Origin: Streptomyces pseudovenezuelae
GTDB lineage: Bacteria > Actinomycetota > Actinomycetes > Streptomycetales > Streptomycetaceae
Length of the DNA: 64,000 nucleotides
Reading direction: 5' to 3'
Assembly (NCBI RefSeq): GCF_029892565.1
Contig: NZ_JARXVH010000005.1
Coordinates: forward strand, 62,001 to 126,000
Part shown: piece after piece, positions 47,243 to 55,326 of the stretch
Position numbering within the stretch: position 1 is the stretch's first letter
How the letters are laid out: each line of letters begins with the position of its first letter
Program-made: the position numbers and the translations under genes
Notes under the pieces: generated by a model
Seen by the model: the letters and a program-made list of their open reading frames with translations, nothing else
Told to the model about the DNA's origin: nothing
Databases searched by the model: none

Positions 47243-47722
47243 TCATGGGGTGCCGGTGCCGGTGCCGGTGCCGATGCCCGTGCCGGTCTCGGCGGTGAGC
47301 GTCTTCATGGTGACGTAGCTGCTCACCGTCGCCACGCCGTGCAGGGTGGCCAGCTGGTTGGCGTGGAAGTCCTCGTAGGCGGGCAGGTCGGCCACCTCGA
47401 CCTGGAGGAGGTAGTCGAAGTTGCCGGTGATGTGGTGGCAGGCGACCACTTCGGGCAGCTGGGTGACTCCCCGCTCGAACGCGACCACGTCCGCGCGGGT
47501 GTGCCGTACCAGCCGGACACCCGCGAAGACCCGCAGGCTGCGGCCGACCGCGGCGGGATCGATCAGCGCCCGGTAACCGCGGATGACCCCGGACTCCTCC
47601 AGCTGACGCACGCGCCGCAGACAGGGCGACGGCGACAGCCCGACCCGGGCGGCGAGCTCGTTGTTGCTGATGCGGCCGTGCTGTTCGAGCACGGCCAGAA
47701 TCGACCGGTCCACGTCATCCAT
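47243..47722 (-). CDS. Lrp/AsnC-family transcriptional regulator
   Basis: The 159-residue protein has an N-terminal HTH (MDDVDRSILAVLEQHGRISNNELAARVGLSPSPCLRRVRQLEESG) and the C-terminal RAM domain (VRHTRADVVAFERGV, ACHHITGNFDYLLQVEVADL). The C-terminus is a Gly-Thr run (TGTGIGTGTGTGTP) encoded by a hexanucleotide repeat. It is divergent from the PLP lyase, peptide and amidohydrolase operon and probably regulates it in response to an amino acid. ATG at 47722; the frame is open further upstream but out of context. Confidence 0.9.
   Translation of the reverse strand: MDDVDRSILAVLEQHGRISNNELAARVGLSPSPCLRRVRQLEESGVIRGYRALIDPAAVGRSLRVFAGVRLVRHTRADVVAFERGVTQLPEVVACHHITGNFDYLLQVEVADLPAYEDFHANQLATLHGVATVSSYVTMKTLTAETGTGIGTGTGTGTP
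47249..47284. repeat. Hexanucleotide repeat encoding Gly-Thr tail of Lrp protein
   Basis: Six 6 bp units, four of them GGTGCC followed by GATGCC and CGTGCC, encode the alternating GT residues at the regulator's end. Unit number could vary between strains by slippage. Confidence 0.8.
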
Positions 47723-47837
47723 GGGGCAGATTATTGTGCCCAGAGCTTGACTACCACAATTCTGCGCCTGCCCTGCGCGCAATTTGCTGCCAAAATTGCC
47801 GAGATCCGGTCACATCGGACCGCCGGTCGGCCACGCT

Positions 47838-47897
47838 TCATGGAGTCACACCTCATGGATTCACAGCCATGAATTCGCACCTCATGGAGTCACACCG
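47838..47897. repeat. Four imperfect 15 bp repeats, each with an ATG
   Basis: CTTCATGGAGTCACAC-like units place ATG at 47841, 47856, 47870 and 47885 (steps of 15, 14 and 15 bp). The consensus is CTCATGGAGTCACAC. They lie between the Lrp promoter and the PLP lyase start. The first ATG opens MESHLMDSQP then TGA, which overlaps the third ATG (ATGA); the next frame begins MNSHLMESH and runs out of phase into the lyase gene. They may be leader frames or binding sites. Confidence 0.7.
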
Positions 47898-47918
47898 CCG
47901 GTCCACGGAAGGGCAGCC

Positions 47919-49112
47919 ATGCCGGGCAAGAGCACCATCACCGTTCACGCCGATCGCGAGGTCCATCCCAGCCGTGCCGTGGCCCCGCCCATCTACCAGA
48001 CGGCGGCGTTCTCGGCCGAGGACGCGGAGACGTTCGCGCAGGGCACCGTGGCTCCGCGCGGCAAGGACTTCTACACCCGCTTCGGCAACCCGAACCTCGC
48101 CCAAGTCTCCGCCGTCGTAGCCGAGTTGGAGAACACCGAGGCGGCCATGGTCACCGCGTCCGGGATGGCCGCGCTCACCACGGCCGTACTGGCCCTGGTG
48201 TCCGCCGGTGACCACGTCATCGGGCAGCGGTCCACGTACGGCGGCACCGCGTCGGTGCTGCTGAACCTGCTGCCGCGCCTCGGCGTATCCACCACCCTGG
48301 TGGACCAGACCGACCCTGAGGCGTTCGCGAGGGCGCTGACTCCGCAGACCCGCCTGATCCTGGTGGAGACCCCGAGCAATCCGCTGCTGCAGATCACCGA
48401 CCTGCGCGCCGTAGCCGAACTGGCTCGCGCGCACGACGTGTTGACCATGGCGGACAACACCTTCGCCACGCCACTGAACCAGCAGCCGGCGGACTTCGGC
48501 ATCGATCTGGTCTGGCACAGCGCGACCAAGTACCTCAACGGCCACTCGGACGTCTCCGCCGGAGTGCTGGCCGGACCGGCGGAGATCCTGGACCGCATAT
48601 GGGACGTCGGGCTCCTCACCGGTGCCACGCTCGGCCCGATCGACGCGTGGCTGCTGCTGCGCGGCATGCGCACCCTGCCGCTACGGGTGCCGCGCCACAA
48701 CGCCAACGGCCAGGCGCTCGCCGAGGCGTTGAACGAGCATCCGGCGGTGGCGAAGGTGCACTACCCCGGTCTGGCGACCCACCCCCAACACAAGCTGGCC
48801 GCCGACCAGATGACCGGTTTCGGCGGGGTGCTCGGTATCGAGTTCGCGGGTGGTTTCGAGATGGCGGACGCCTTCCTCGGCCGGCTGCGCTACCCCCGCC
48901 GCTCGGCCAGCCTCGGCGGCGTGGAATCGCTCGCCGTGCATCCGGCGTCCATGTGGCGCGGAATGCTCAGCGAGGAACAGCTCGCGGAATCAGTGCCGTT
49001 GGGTCTGGTCCGGCTGGCGGCCGGCACGGAGGACACGGCGGACCTGGTCGCCGACGCGCTCGAAGCGGCGGACGCGGTGCTCGCCGAACCCGCAACGGCC
49101 GCCACGACATGA
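47919..49112 (+). CDS. Cys/Met-metabolism PLP-dependent lyase (methionine gamma-lyase/cystathionine lyase-like)
   Basis: The 397-residue enzyme is in the trans-sulfuration family: PIYQTAAFSAEDAETFAQG, YTRFGNPNLAQVSAVVAELE, ASGMAALTTAVLALVSAGDHV, VETPSNPLLQITDL, VLTMADNTFATPLNQQPADFG and the PLP lysine in HSATKYLNGHSDVSAGV. SLGGVESLAVHPASM is the C-terminal signature. It could eliminate or replace the side chain of methionine, cystathionine or a homoserine ester. ATG at 47919 with AAGGG upstream; the stop overlaps the repeat-peptide start by 4 bp. Confidence 0.9.
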   Translation: MPGKSTITVHADREVHPSRAVAPPIYQTAAFSAEDAETFAQGTVAPRGKDFYTRFGNPNLAQVSAVVAELENTEAAMVTASGMAALTTAVLALVSAGDHVIGQRSTYGGTASVLLNLLPRLGVSTTLVDQTDPEAFARALTPQTRLILVETPSNPLLQITDLRAVAELARAHDVLTMADNTFATPLNQQPADFGIDLVWHSATKYLNGHSDVSAGVLAGPAEILDRIWDVGLLTGATLGPIDAWLLLRGMRTLPLRVPRHNANGQALAEALNEHPAVAKVHYPGLATHPQHKLAADQMTGFGGVLGIEFAGGFEMADAFLGRLRYPRRSASLGGVESLAVHPASMWRGMLSEEQLAESVPLGLVRLAAGTEDTADLVADALEAADAVLAEPATAATT

Positions 49113-49225
49113 CCTTGAACAGCTTGAACCACCCGGACCTGAACCACCCGTACTTGAACCACCCGGACCTGAACCACCCGGACCTGAACCATCCGAAAGT
49201 GTCCGTGAAGGAGTTCCTCCGATGA
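49109..49225 (+). CDS. 38-residue repeat peptide, (LNHPx)5, coupled on both sides
   Basis: The frame runs ATG 49109 to TGA 49223-49225. It encodes MTLNS, five pentapeptides LNHPD, LNHPY, LNHPD, LNHPD, LNHPK, then VSVKEFLR. The start overlaps the lyase stop (ATGA) and the stop overlaps the amidohydrolase start (ATGA), so it fills the gap exactly as a coupled gene would. No signal peptide or membrane segment. The ribosome site of the next gene (GGAG at 49210-49213) lies in its last codons. I know no family with this repeat; His-Pro content might allow metal binding. It could also be mere spacer. Confidence 0.55.
   Translation: MTLNSLNHPDLNHPYLNHPDLNHPDLNHPKVSVKEFLR
49124..49198. repeat. Five tandem 15 bp repeats encoding LNHPx units
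   Basis: Units at 49124, 49139, 49154, 49169 and 49184 follow (T/C)TGAACCACCCGGAC, with changes to CCCGTAC in the second and CATCCGAAA in the last. Synonymous TTG/CTG and CAC/CAT changes are present while the LNHP core is unchanged in all five. Confidence 0.85.
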
Positions 49226-50511
49226 AGACGAAGACCCTGCTCGCGGGCGGCACCGTGGTCAGCATGGACCCGGCGGTCGGCGACCTCGAACGCGGTGATG
49301 TCCTGATCGAGGACGGTGTGATCGTCGAGGTGGCCGCGCACATCGACGCGCCGGACGCCGAGGTGATCGACACGACCGACCGGATCGTCATGCCCGGCTT
49401 CGTCGACAACCACCGTCACTCCTGGCAGACCGCGTTCCGAGGCATCGGCGCGGACTGGACGTTCCCCGAGTGGGCGCTGGCCATGCACCGCACGGTCAAG
49501 CCCCACTACCAGCCCGAGGACGTCTACGCGGGCACCCTGCTCGGCCGCCTGGAGGCCCTGCACTGCGGGGTGACCACGATGCTGGACTGGTACCACGTCG
49601 CGCAGAGCCACGCGCATGAGGACGCCGCCGTCGCCGCGCTGCGGGACGCGCCGGGACGGTCGATCTTCTGCCTCGGCGCCGGCTGGGGCACCGCCGACCC
49701 CGTCGACGCCGACATCCGCCGCGTCCGCTCCGACCTGGCCGGCGAGGGCCTGGTCACCATGGCGCTGGGCCTGCGCGGCCCCGAAGCCACCGGCATGGAC
49801 ACCGTCGCCCGCGAGCTGAAGCTGGCGGCCGAACTCGGACTGCGCACCAGCCTGCACATCGAGGCGAGCGGGACGATCACCGACCTGCGCGAGCACGGTC
49901 TGCTGCGGGACACCACCACGTTCGTGCACGCCAACGGGATCAGCGACGAAGAGCTGCGGATGCTCGCCGACGCGGACGCCTCGCTGTCGATCAGCCCGGA
50001 CGTCGAGTTGAAGATGGGCTTCGGATCCCCGGTCACCGGCCGCGCACTGGCCGCCGGACTGCGCCCGACGCTGTCCATCGACGACGTCCCGTCGGTCGGC
50101 GGCGACATGTTCTCCACGATGCGTACGGCCTTCGCCGTGCAGCGCGGTCTGGACGGCGGCCTGCGCTCCCGGGACCTGCTGGAGTTCGCCACCGTCGACG
50201 CCGCCCGCTCCTGCGGACTCGACGCCCGCACGGGCACCCTCACCCCCGGCAAGGACGCCGACCTCATCCTCCTGCGCACCGACGACCTGACCGTCTTCCC
50301 GGTCACCGACCCGGCCGGCACGATCGTCAGCGCCGGCCACCCCGGCCTGGTGGACACCGTCCTCGTCGCCGGCCGAGTGGTCAAACGCGACGGCGCGCTG
50401 GTGGGCGTGGACCTGCCGACGCTGAGGACCCGCCTGCTCGAATCCCGCAACCGGATCGCTGCCGCCGCCGGCGTCCCGCTCGACGGCACCTGGCGTCCGG
50501 AGGCAACCTGA
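49222..50511 (+). CDS. Amidohydrolase family protein (cytosine deaminase/chlorohydrolase-like)
   Basis: The 429-residue protein has amidohydrolase metal-site motifs: MPGFVDNHRHSWQTAFRG (HxH), a histidine in TSLHIEASGTI, a histidine in TFVHANGISDEEL and an aspartate in LSIDDVPSVGGDM, the layout of the single-metal ATZ/TRZ/5-methylthioadenosine deaminase group. It probably deaminates or dechlorinates a heterocycle. ATG at 49222 overlaps the repeat peptide stop. Followed by a strong hairpin at 50535. Confidence 0.88.
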   Translation: MKTKTLLAGGTVVSMDPAVGDLERGDVLIEDGVIVEVAAHIDAPDAEVIDTTDRIVMPGFVDNHRHSWQTAFRGIGADWTFPEWALAMHRTVKPHYQPEDVYAGTLLGRLEALHCGVTTMLDWYHVAQSHAHEDAAVAALRDAPGRSIFCLGAGWGTADPVDADIRRVRSDLAGEGLVTMALGLRGPEATGMDTVARELKLAAELGLRTSLHIEASGTITDLREHGLLRDTTTFVHANGISDEELRMLADADASLSISPDVELKMGFGSPVTGRALAAGLRPTLSIDDVPSVGGDMFSTMRTAFAVQRGLDGGLRSRDLLEFATVDAARSCGLDARTGTLTPGKDADLILLRTDDLTVFPVTDPAGTIVSAGHPGLVDTVLVAGRVVKRDGALVGVDLPTLRTRLLESRNRIAAAAGVPLDGTWRPEAT

Positions 50512-50534
50512 GAAAGATGAGAAACAGGGTCGGA

Positions 50535-50557
50535 CGGGAACGATTCGCTCGTTCCCG
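50535..50557 (+). terminator. Hairpin after the amidohydrolase operon
   Basis: CGGGAACGA (50535-50543) pairs perfectly with TCGTTCCCG (50549-50557) around TTCGC. It lies 23 bp after the amidohydrolase stop and before the PBP gene. No U-tract follows. Confidence 0.6.
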
Positions 50558-50575
50558 CTCGTCCTCCTGAGCGGG

Positions 50576-52033
50576 ATGAACAAGACGATCAGGCGGGCGT
50601 CCGTCTTCGTGCTGTTGCTGGTGTTCGCTCTGCTGATCAGGGCGACCTGGGTGCAGTTCTACGACGGCCAGGCGCTCGCGGACGACAAGGACAACCGGCG
50701 GAACGCGATCGAGACGTATGCGGAGCCGCTCGGGAACATCATCGTGGGCGGGGACTCGATCACCGGCTCCGCGCGGACGAAGGACGGAGACCTCGCGTAC
50801 AAGCGGACGTACAAGGACGGGTCGCTGTACGCGGCGGTGACGGGCTATGCCTCGCAGGCATACGCGCCGACGCAGTTGGAGGGCATCTACCAGGATCTCC
50901 TCAACGGCACGGACGGCCGGCTGAAGACCGCGATGGACACGGTCACCGACCAGCGGGCCGCCCCGGGCAACGTGGTCACCACGATCGACCCGGACGTGCA
51001 GAAGGCCGCGTACGACGCGCTCGGCGACAAGAAGGGCGCCGCCGTCGCGATCGATCCGAAGACCGGGAAGATTCTGGCGGTCGTGTCCACGCCGTCGTAC
51101 GACCCGACGTCGCTGACCGACGCCAACACGGCCGGGACGGCGTGGAAGAAGCTGAACGCGGACGCGGACAAGCCGCTGACCAACCGCGCGCTGCGCCAAC
51201 CGCTGCCGCCCGGTTCGACGTTCAAGCTGGTCGTGGCGGCCGCCGCGCTGGAGGACGGGCTGTACGCGAACGTGGACACGAAGACCGACAGCCCGGATCC
51301 GTACACGCTGCCGGGCACGACCACGGTCCTGGCGAACGAGAACACGTCCGCGCCCTGCGAGAACGCCACGATCCGCACCGCGCTGCGCTACTCCTGCAAC
51401 AACGTCTTCGCGAAGATGGCCGTCAACCTGGGTCAGGACAAACTCAAGGCCATGGCCGACAAGTTCGGCTTCAACGACGACCAACTGGACGTCCCCGTAC
51501 GGGCGTACACCAGCGTCTACCCCTCCGGCATGGACAAGTCGTCCACGGCCCTGACGGGCATCGGCCAGTTCGACGTGACGGCGACGCCGCTCCAGATGGC
51601 CATGGTGTCGGCCGCGATAGCCAACGGCGGCAAGCTCGTGACGCCGCACATGGTCTCGCAGATCACCGACAGCGGCGGTGACGTGCTGGAGAACTACGAC
51701 GACAAGACCGACACGAAGGAGATCGTCAGCTCCTCCACCGCCGAGCAACTGCAGTCGGCGATGCAGACGGTCGTCGAGGACGGCACGGGGACGAACGCCC
51801 AGATCGACGGCGCCACGGTCGGCGGCAAGACGGGCACGGCCCAGCACGGCGAGAACAACAGCCAGACGCCGTACGCCTGGTTCACCTCGTACGGCAAGTC
51901 CGACTCCAACGGCAAGGAGGTCGCCGTGGCGGTCGTGGTCGAGCAGTCCGACGCGGCCCGCTCGGAGGTCAGCGGAAACGGGCTGGCCGCCCCCGTGGCC
52001 AAGGCCGTGATGGAGGCGGCGCTCAAGAACTGA
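50576..52033 (+). CDS. Class B penicillin-binding protein (PbpA-like transpeptidase)
   Basis: The 485-residue protein has one N-terminal transmembrane helix (residues ~9-28) and an extracytoplasmic transpeptidase domain with the three catalytic motifs: STFK (Ser214), SCN (Ser273) and KTGTA (418-422). The short non-catalytic part before residue 140 carries IETYAEPLGNIIVGG, as in PbpA. It cross-links peptidoglycan outside the membrane. ATG at 50576 after AGCGGG; a weak site. No FtsW/RodA-type partner gene is next to it. Confidence 0.92.
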   Translation: MNKTIRRASVFVLLLVFALLIRATWVQFYDGQALADDKDNRRNAIETYAEPLGNIIVGGDSITGSARTKDGDLAYKRTYKDGSLYAAVTGYASQAYAPTQLEGIYQDLLNGTDGRLKTAMDTVTDQRAAPGNVVTTIDPDVQKAAYDALGDKKGAAVAIDPKTGKILAVVSTPSYDPTSLTDANTAGTAWKKLNADADKPLTNRALRQPLPPGSTFKLVVAAAALEDGLYANVDTKTDSPDPYTLPGTTTVLANENTSAPCENATIRTALRYSCNNVFAKMAVNLGQDKLKAMADKFGFNDDQLDVPVRAYTSVYPSGMDKSSTALTGIGQFDVTATPLQMAMVSAAIANGGKLVTPHMVSQITDSGGDVLENYDDKTDTKEIVSSSTAEQLQSAMQTVVEDGTGTNAQIDGATVGGKTGTAQHGENNSQTPYAWFTSYGKSDSNGKEVAVAVVVEQSDAARSEVSGNGLAAPVAKAVMEAALKN

Positions 52034-52049
52034 CGGATGGACTGACCAA

Positions 52050-52066
52050 CCGACGTGAGCCGTCGG
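52050..52066. terminator. Hairpin between convergent PBP and purine permease genes
   Basis: CCGACG (52050-52055) pairs with CGTCGG (52061-52066) around TGAGC, in the 56 bp gap between two convergent genes. It could end either transcript. Confidence 0.4.
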
Positions 52067-52089
52067 CCCGTTGCCCGCGGACCGGCGGC

Positions 52090-53541
52090 CTACTTCACGC
52101 CCAGGATCTGCTCCACCGGATCGATCGCGAAGTAGACCAGGAACAGCGCCGAGACGCCCCACAGCAGCCAGTGCACCTCCTTGGCCTTCCCCAGGACCGC
52201 CTTGATGAGGACGTACGCGAGGAAGCCCGCGCCGATGCCGTCGGTGATGGAGTACGTGAACGGCATCGCGGCGATGGTCAGGAACGCCGGGATGGCGATC
52301 TCGTACTTGTCCCAGTCGATGTGCTTGACGTGGGTCATCATCAGGAAGCCCACGGCGATCAGCGCGGGCGCCGCGGCCTGGAGCGGGACGATGGTGAGCA
52401 GCGGCGTGAGGAAGAGCGCGAGGCCGAACAGGCCGCCGGTGATCAGGTTGGCGAACCCGGTGCGGGCGCCCTCGCCGACGCCGGCCGCGGACTCGATGTA
52501 CGCGGTGTTGGAGGAGGCGGAGCCGAGGCCACCGGCCACCGCCGCCGCGCCGTCGATGAACAGCACGCGCCCGATGCCGGGCACCTTGCCGTCGTCGTCG
52601 AGCAGTCCGGCCTCCGCGCTGATGCCGACGATGGTGCCCATGGCGTCGAAGAAGTCCGACAGGACCAGGGTGAAGACGAGCAGTACGGCGGTGATGATCC
52701 CGGCCTGCGCGAAGCCGCCGAACAGGCTGAAGTGACCGACGAGTCCGAAGTCGGGGGTGTCGACGATCTTGTCGGGGACCTTGGGTGTGGTCAGGCCCCA
52801 GCTCTTGATGTCGGCGATCTCGTTGATGATGATCGCGACGATCGTCATGGTGACGATGCTGATCAGGATCGCGCCCTTCACCTTGCGCGCGATCAGCGCG
52901 ATGGTGAGCAGCACGCCCACGCAGAACACCAGCACCGGCCAGCCGGTGAGCCGGCCGACCGCGCCCAACTGCACCGGCACGGTGGTGTTCGCGACGTCCG
53001 GGACCCGGCTGACGAACCCGGCGTCGACGAAGCCGATGAAGGCGATGAACAGGCCGATGCCGACACCGATCGCCTGCTTGAGCTGTTGCGGGATGGCGTT
53101 CATGATCGCCTCGCGCAGCCCGGTGAGGACCAGGACGCAGATCAGGATGCCTTCCAGGACGACCAGGCCCATCGCGTCGTCCCAGCTCATCAGCGGGGCC
53201 AACTGGAAGGCGACGACGGCGTTGAGGCCGAGGCCGGCGGCGATGGCGAGCGGGAGGTTGCCGCCGACGCCCATGATGACCGTCATCACACAGGCCACCA
53301 GGGCGGTGGCGGTGACCAGTTGACCGGTGTCGAGCTGGTGGCCGAACTTGTCCTTCGCGCTGCCGAGGATGATCGGGTTGAGGACGAGGATGTAGGCCAT
53401 CGTGAAGAAGGTGGCGAAACCGCCGCGGATCTCCCGGCCGAAACTGGATCCCCGTTCGGAGATCCGGAAGAACCTGTCGACGCTGTTCCCGGGCGGTGGT
53501 GCGGCACTCGGCCGGTCGGCCACCTGCTGCGCTTCGGACAT
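52090..53541 (-). CDS. NCS2-family purine permease (AzgA-like)
   Basis: The 483-residue membrane protein has the AzgA-type features: TFFTMAYILVLNPIILG near the start, GLGLNAVVAFQL, LSDFFDAMGTIVGISAEAGLLD, and ASSNTAYIESAAGVGEGARTG. It should import adenine, guanine or hypoxanthine with protons, using about 12-14 helices. ATG at 53541 has GAGGAG eight bases upstream. It is divergent from the ECF sigma gene and convergent with the PBP. Confidence 0.93.
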   Translation of the reverse strand: MSEAQQVADRPSAAPPPGNSVDRFFRISERGSSFGREIRGGFATFFTMAYILVLNPIILGSAKDKFGHQLDTGQLVTATALVACVMTVIMGVGGNLPLAIAAGLGLNAVVAFQLAPLMSWDDAMGLVVLEGILICVLVLTGLREAIMNAIPQQLKQAIGVGIGLFIAFIGFVDAGFVSRVPDVANTTVPVQLGAVGRLTGWPVLVFCVGVLLTIALIARKVKGAILISIVTMTIVAIIINEIADIKSWGLTTPKVPDKIVDTPDFGLVGHFSLFGGFAQAGIITAVLLVFTLVLSDFFDAMGTIVGISAEAGLLDDDGKVPGIGRVLFIDGAAAVAGGLGSASSNTAYIESAAGVGEGARTGFANLITGGLFGLALFLTPLLTIVPLQAAAPALIAVGFLMMTHVKHIDWDKYEIAIPAFLTIAAMPFTYSITDGIGAGFLAYVLIKAVLGKAKEVHWLLWGVSALFLVYFAIDPVEQILGVK

Positions 53542-53684
53542 GGCGGAACTCCTCGTTGCCTGATGATCTGTGTGCGGATGCTGGCTGGATTGTTCCCGCG
53601 TCCCACCTGTTACAGGTTTTCTGCGTGTTACGGAATCAAAGTTGCGCAAGTGACGTCATGGAAGCGGTTACCATCACGTGTCAG

Positions 53685-53720
53685 CGCCATGACACACACA
53701 GATCGCCATGACATACACAG
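53685..53720. repeat. 17 bp direct repeats before ECF sigma gene
   Basis: CGCCATGACACACACAG (53685-53701) and CGCCATGACATACACAG (53704-53720) differ at one base and lie 19 bp apart, ending 15 bp before the sigma gene start. They may be regulator-binding half sites. Confidence 0.65.
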
Positions 53721-53735
53721 CCAGAAGAGGTCACC

Positions 53736-54302
53736 GTGGGGACAGTCGTCGACGACGCGGCCTCCGGGGAGTTCCACGCCTTCTTCGAACGGCACTACGC
53801 CGAACTCGCCCGCCTGGCCCATCTGTTGACCGGCGAGGCCGACGCCGCCGACGACCTGGCGGCGGACGCGCTGCTCGCCCTGTGGCACCGCTGGGACCGG
53901 GTCCGCGCCGCCGACCACCCGGTCGCGTACGCCCGTGGCGTCGTCGCCAACCTCGCCCGGTCCCGGATCCGCAGCGCGGTGCGGGAGCGCCGGCGGATCT
54001 CCCTGTTCTGGTCGCAGCGCGAGGAACTGACCGAGAACCCCGACGTGGCCGGCGTGGTCGATGTCCAGGAGGCGCTGCGCAGACTGCCGTTCCGCAAGCG
54101 GGCGTGCGTGGTGCTGCGGCACGCGTTCGACCTCTCGGAGAAGGACACCGCGCTCGCGCTCGGGGTGTCCGTGGGTACGGTGAAGAGCCAGACGTCCAAG
54201 GGGATGGCCGAGCTGCAGCGGCTGCTGGGCGCGCAGGGAGTGCCACAGAAGGTGCATGCGGCGATGGTGCGCGGCGGCGAGAGCGGAGGACGGCAGCGAT
54301 GA
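53736..54302 (+). CDS. SigE-like ECF sigma factor (coupled to membrane protein)
   Basis: The 188-residue protein has region 2 (AELARLAHLLTGEADAADDLAADALLALW) and region 4 (RKRACVVLRHAFDLSEKDTALALGVSVGTVKSQTSKGMAEL). The GTG start follows an AGAGG site at a normal distance. The stop overlaps the membrane-protein start by 4 bp (ATGA). Direct repeats lie just upstream. Confidence 0.9.
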   Translation: MGTVVDDAASGEFHAFFERHYAELARLAHLLTGEADAADDLAADALLALWHRWDRVRAADHPVAYARGVVANLARSRIRSAVRERRRISLFWSQREELTENPDVAGVVDVQEALRRLPFRKRACVVLRHAFDLSEKDTALALGVSVGTVKSQTSKGMAELQRLLGAQGVPQKVHAAMVRGGESGGRQR

Positions 54303-55144
54303 GGCAGCAGGACGTGCACGACGAGCTGCGCGCCCGGCTGCACGAGGCGGCCGAGGCGCACGAGCCGGACCGGGCCGGCATGTTGGCCCGGATTGAGCGG
54401 GGCATGAGCGAGCAGCACCACCCGGGCCACCGCTCGACGCGCCCGCCGGTGTGGAGTTGGGCGCGGGTGGTGGGCGCGACGGCCGCGGCGGCCGGCATGC
54501 TGGCGGTCGGCGGGTACGCGGTGGCGTCGGCGGTGAAGGACGACGCCTCTCCGCAGCAGCAGACGGTCGCGGTCTCCCCGACACCCACGCCGTCGCCGGA
54601 CGCCACGAGCCGGGCCCCCGTGCCGCCGGCGCAGCAGACGCCGAGCAGGCCACCGGAGTCGCACCGGGCGAGCAACACCCCTTCCCCTACGCCCACTTCC
54701 TCCTCCCCCGTGTCGCGGGGCGCCGCCGGCACGAGCGACGGCCCGGTGTGGTCGGACGGCTCGGTGGACCCGCACAGCAACGACTTCTGGGCGCAGAGCG
54801 ACATCACGCTCAAGACGTCCGCGCAACTGACCTCGCTCACCGTCAAGTTGAAGGTGGCGCAGACCGGCGGGGTGTCGACGGCGGGCGCCTGGCGCTCGCT
54901 GCCGGAGCAGGACTTCACGCTGACGGTCGCCGAGCGGGACGGCTTCGTCGTCTACACCTGGGTGCTCAAGGAGGGCCGTACGGTCCCCAAGGGCGAGTGG
55001 GTGTTCGCCGGGCAGTACAACCACGCGCGCGGCGGCCGGGACGTGAAGGACGACGGCTACACGGTCGAGGGCACGGCAGCGGGCCAACTGCGTTCCGTGA
55101 GCGGTGACTTCGCGAGCCACCCGAGTGACGAGGACGACTCGTGA
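54299..55144 (+). CDS. Single-pass membrane protein, putative anti-sigma partner
   Basis: The 281-residue protein has a cytoplasmic N-terminal part of ~54 charged residues, one transmembrane helix (about 55-78), a Pro/Ser/Thr-rich spacer (~85-140), then an extracellular domain of ~130 residues rich in beta-type sequence (VWSDGSVDPHSNDFWAQSDI, LTVKLKVAQTGGVSTAGAWR). This topology and the coupled start suggest it binds the sigma factor inside and senses something outside, but no known anti-sigma motif is visible. ATG at 54299. Confidence 0.75.
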   Translation: MRQQDVHDELRARLHEAAEAHEPDRAGMLARIERGMSEQHHPGHRSTRPPVWSWARVVGATAAAAGMLAVGGYAVASAVKDDASPQQQTVAVSPTPTPSPDATSRAPVPPAQQTPSRPPESHRASNTPSPTPTSSSPVSRGAAGTSDGPVWSDGSVDPHSNDFWAQSDITLKTSAQLTSLTVKLKVAQTGGVSTAGAWRSLPEQDFTLTVAERDGFVVYTWVLKEGRTVPKGEWVFAGQYNHARGGRDVKDDGYTVEGTAAGQLRSVSGDFASHPSDEDDS

Positions 55145-55291
55145 CAACTTCCGGGAACGGCGCAACCTTTGGCGGGTTCTGGCCATCTGATAACACGTAG
55201 ACACGCACAACTGAGCGAATCTGCTACATCCCTCGCCCATAAGGGGGACAGTGGACCTGCTGACCTGAGCCCCCCTCGGTCAGCAGCAGAG

Positions 55292-55319
55292 CGCCCCGCC
55301 GGTGACGACCGGCGGGGCG
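55292..55319. terminator. Strong bidirectional hairpin
   Basis: CGCCCCGCCGGT (55292-55303) pairs perfectly with ACCGGCGGGGCG (55308-55319) around GACG, between the convergent membrane-protein and PL9 genes. The 12 bp GC stem is a typical Streptomyces terminator. Confidence 0.8.
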
Positions 55320-55326
55320 TTCGCCC

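Noticed and set aside
49124..49198. CRISPR-like array from regular 15 bp repeats
   Set aside because: Repeats are directly adjacent with no unique spacers and encode protein; no cas genes.
48967..50583. Long antisense frame over the amidohydrolase
   Set aside because: Same GC-shadow pattern; metal-site motifs are only on the plus strand.
53685..53720. Phage attachment site from 17 bp direct repeats
   Set aside because: No integrase, tRNA gene or mobile DNA between or near the copies.
52171..53829. Long plus-strand frame across the purine permease
   Set aside because: Its sequence is Asp/Glu/His/Gln-rich without any fold signature; the reverse permease has clear family motifs.
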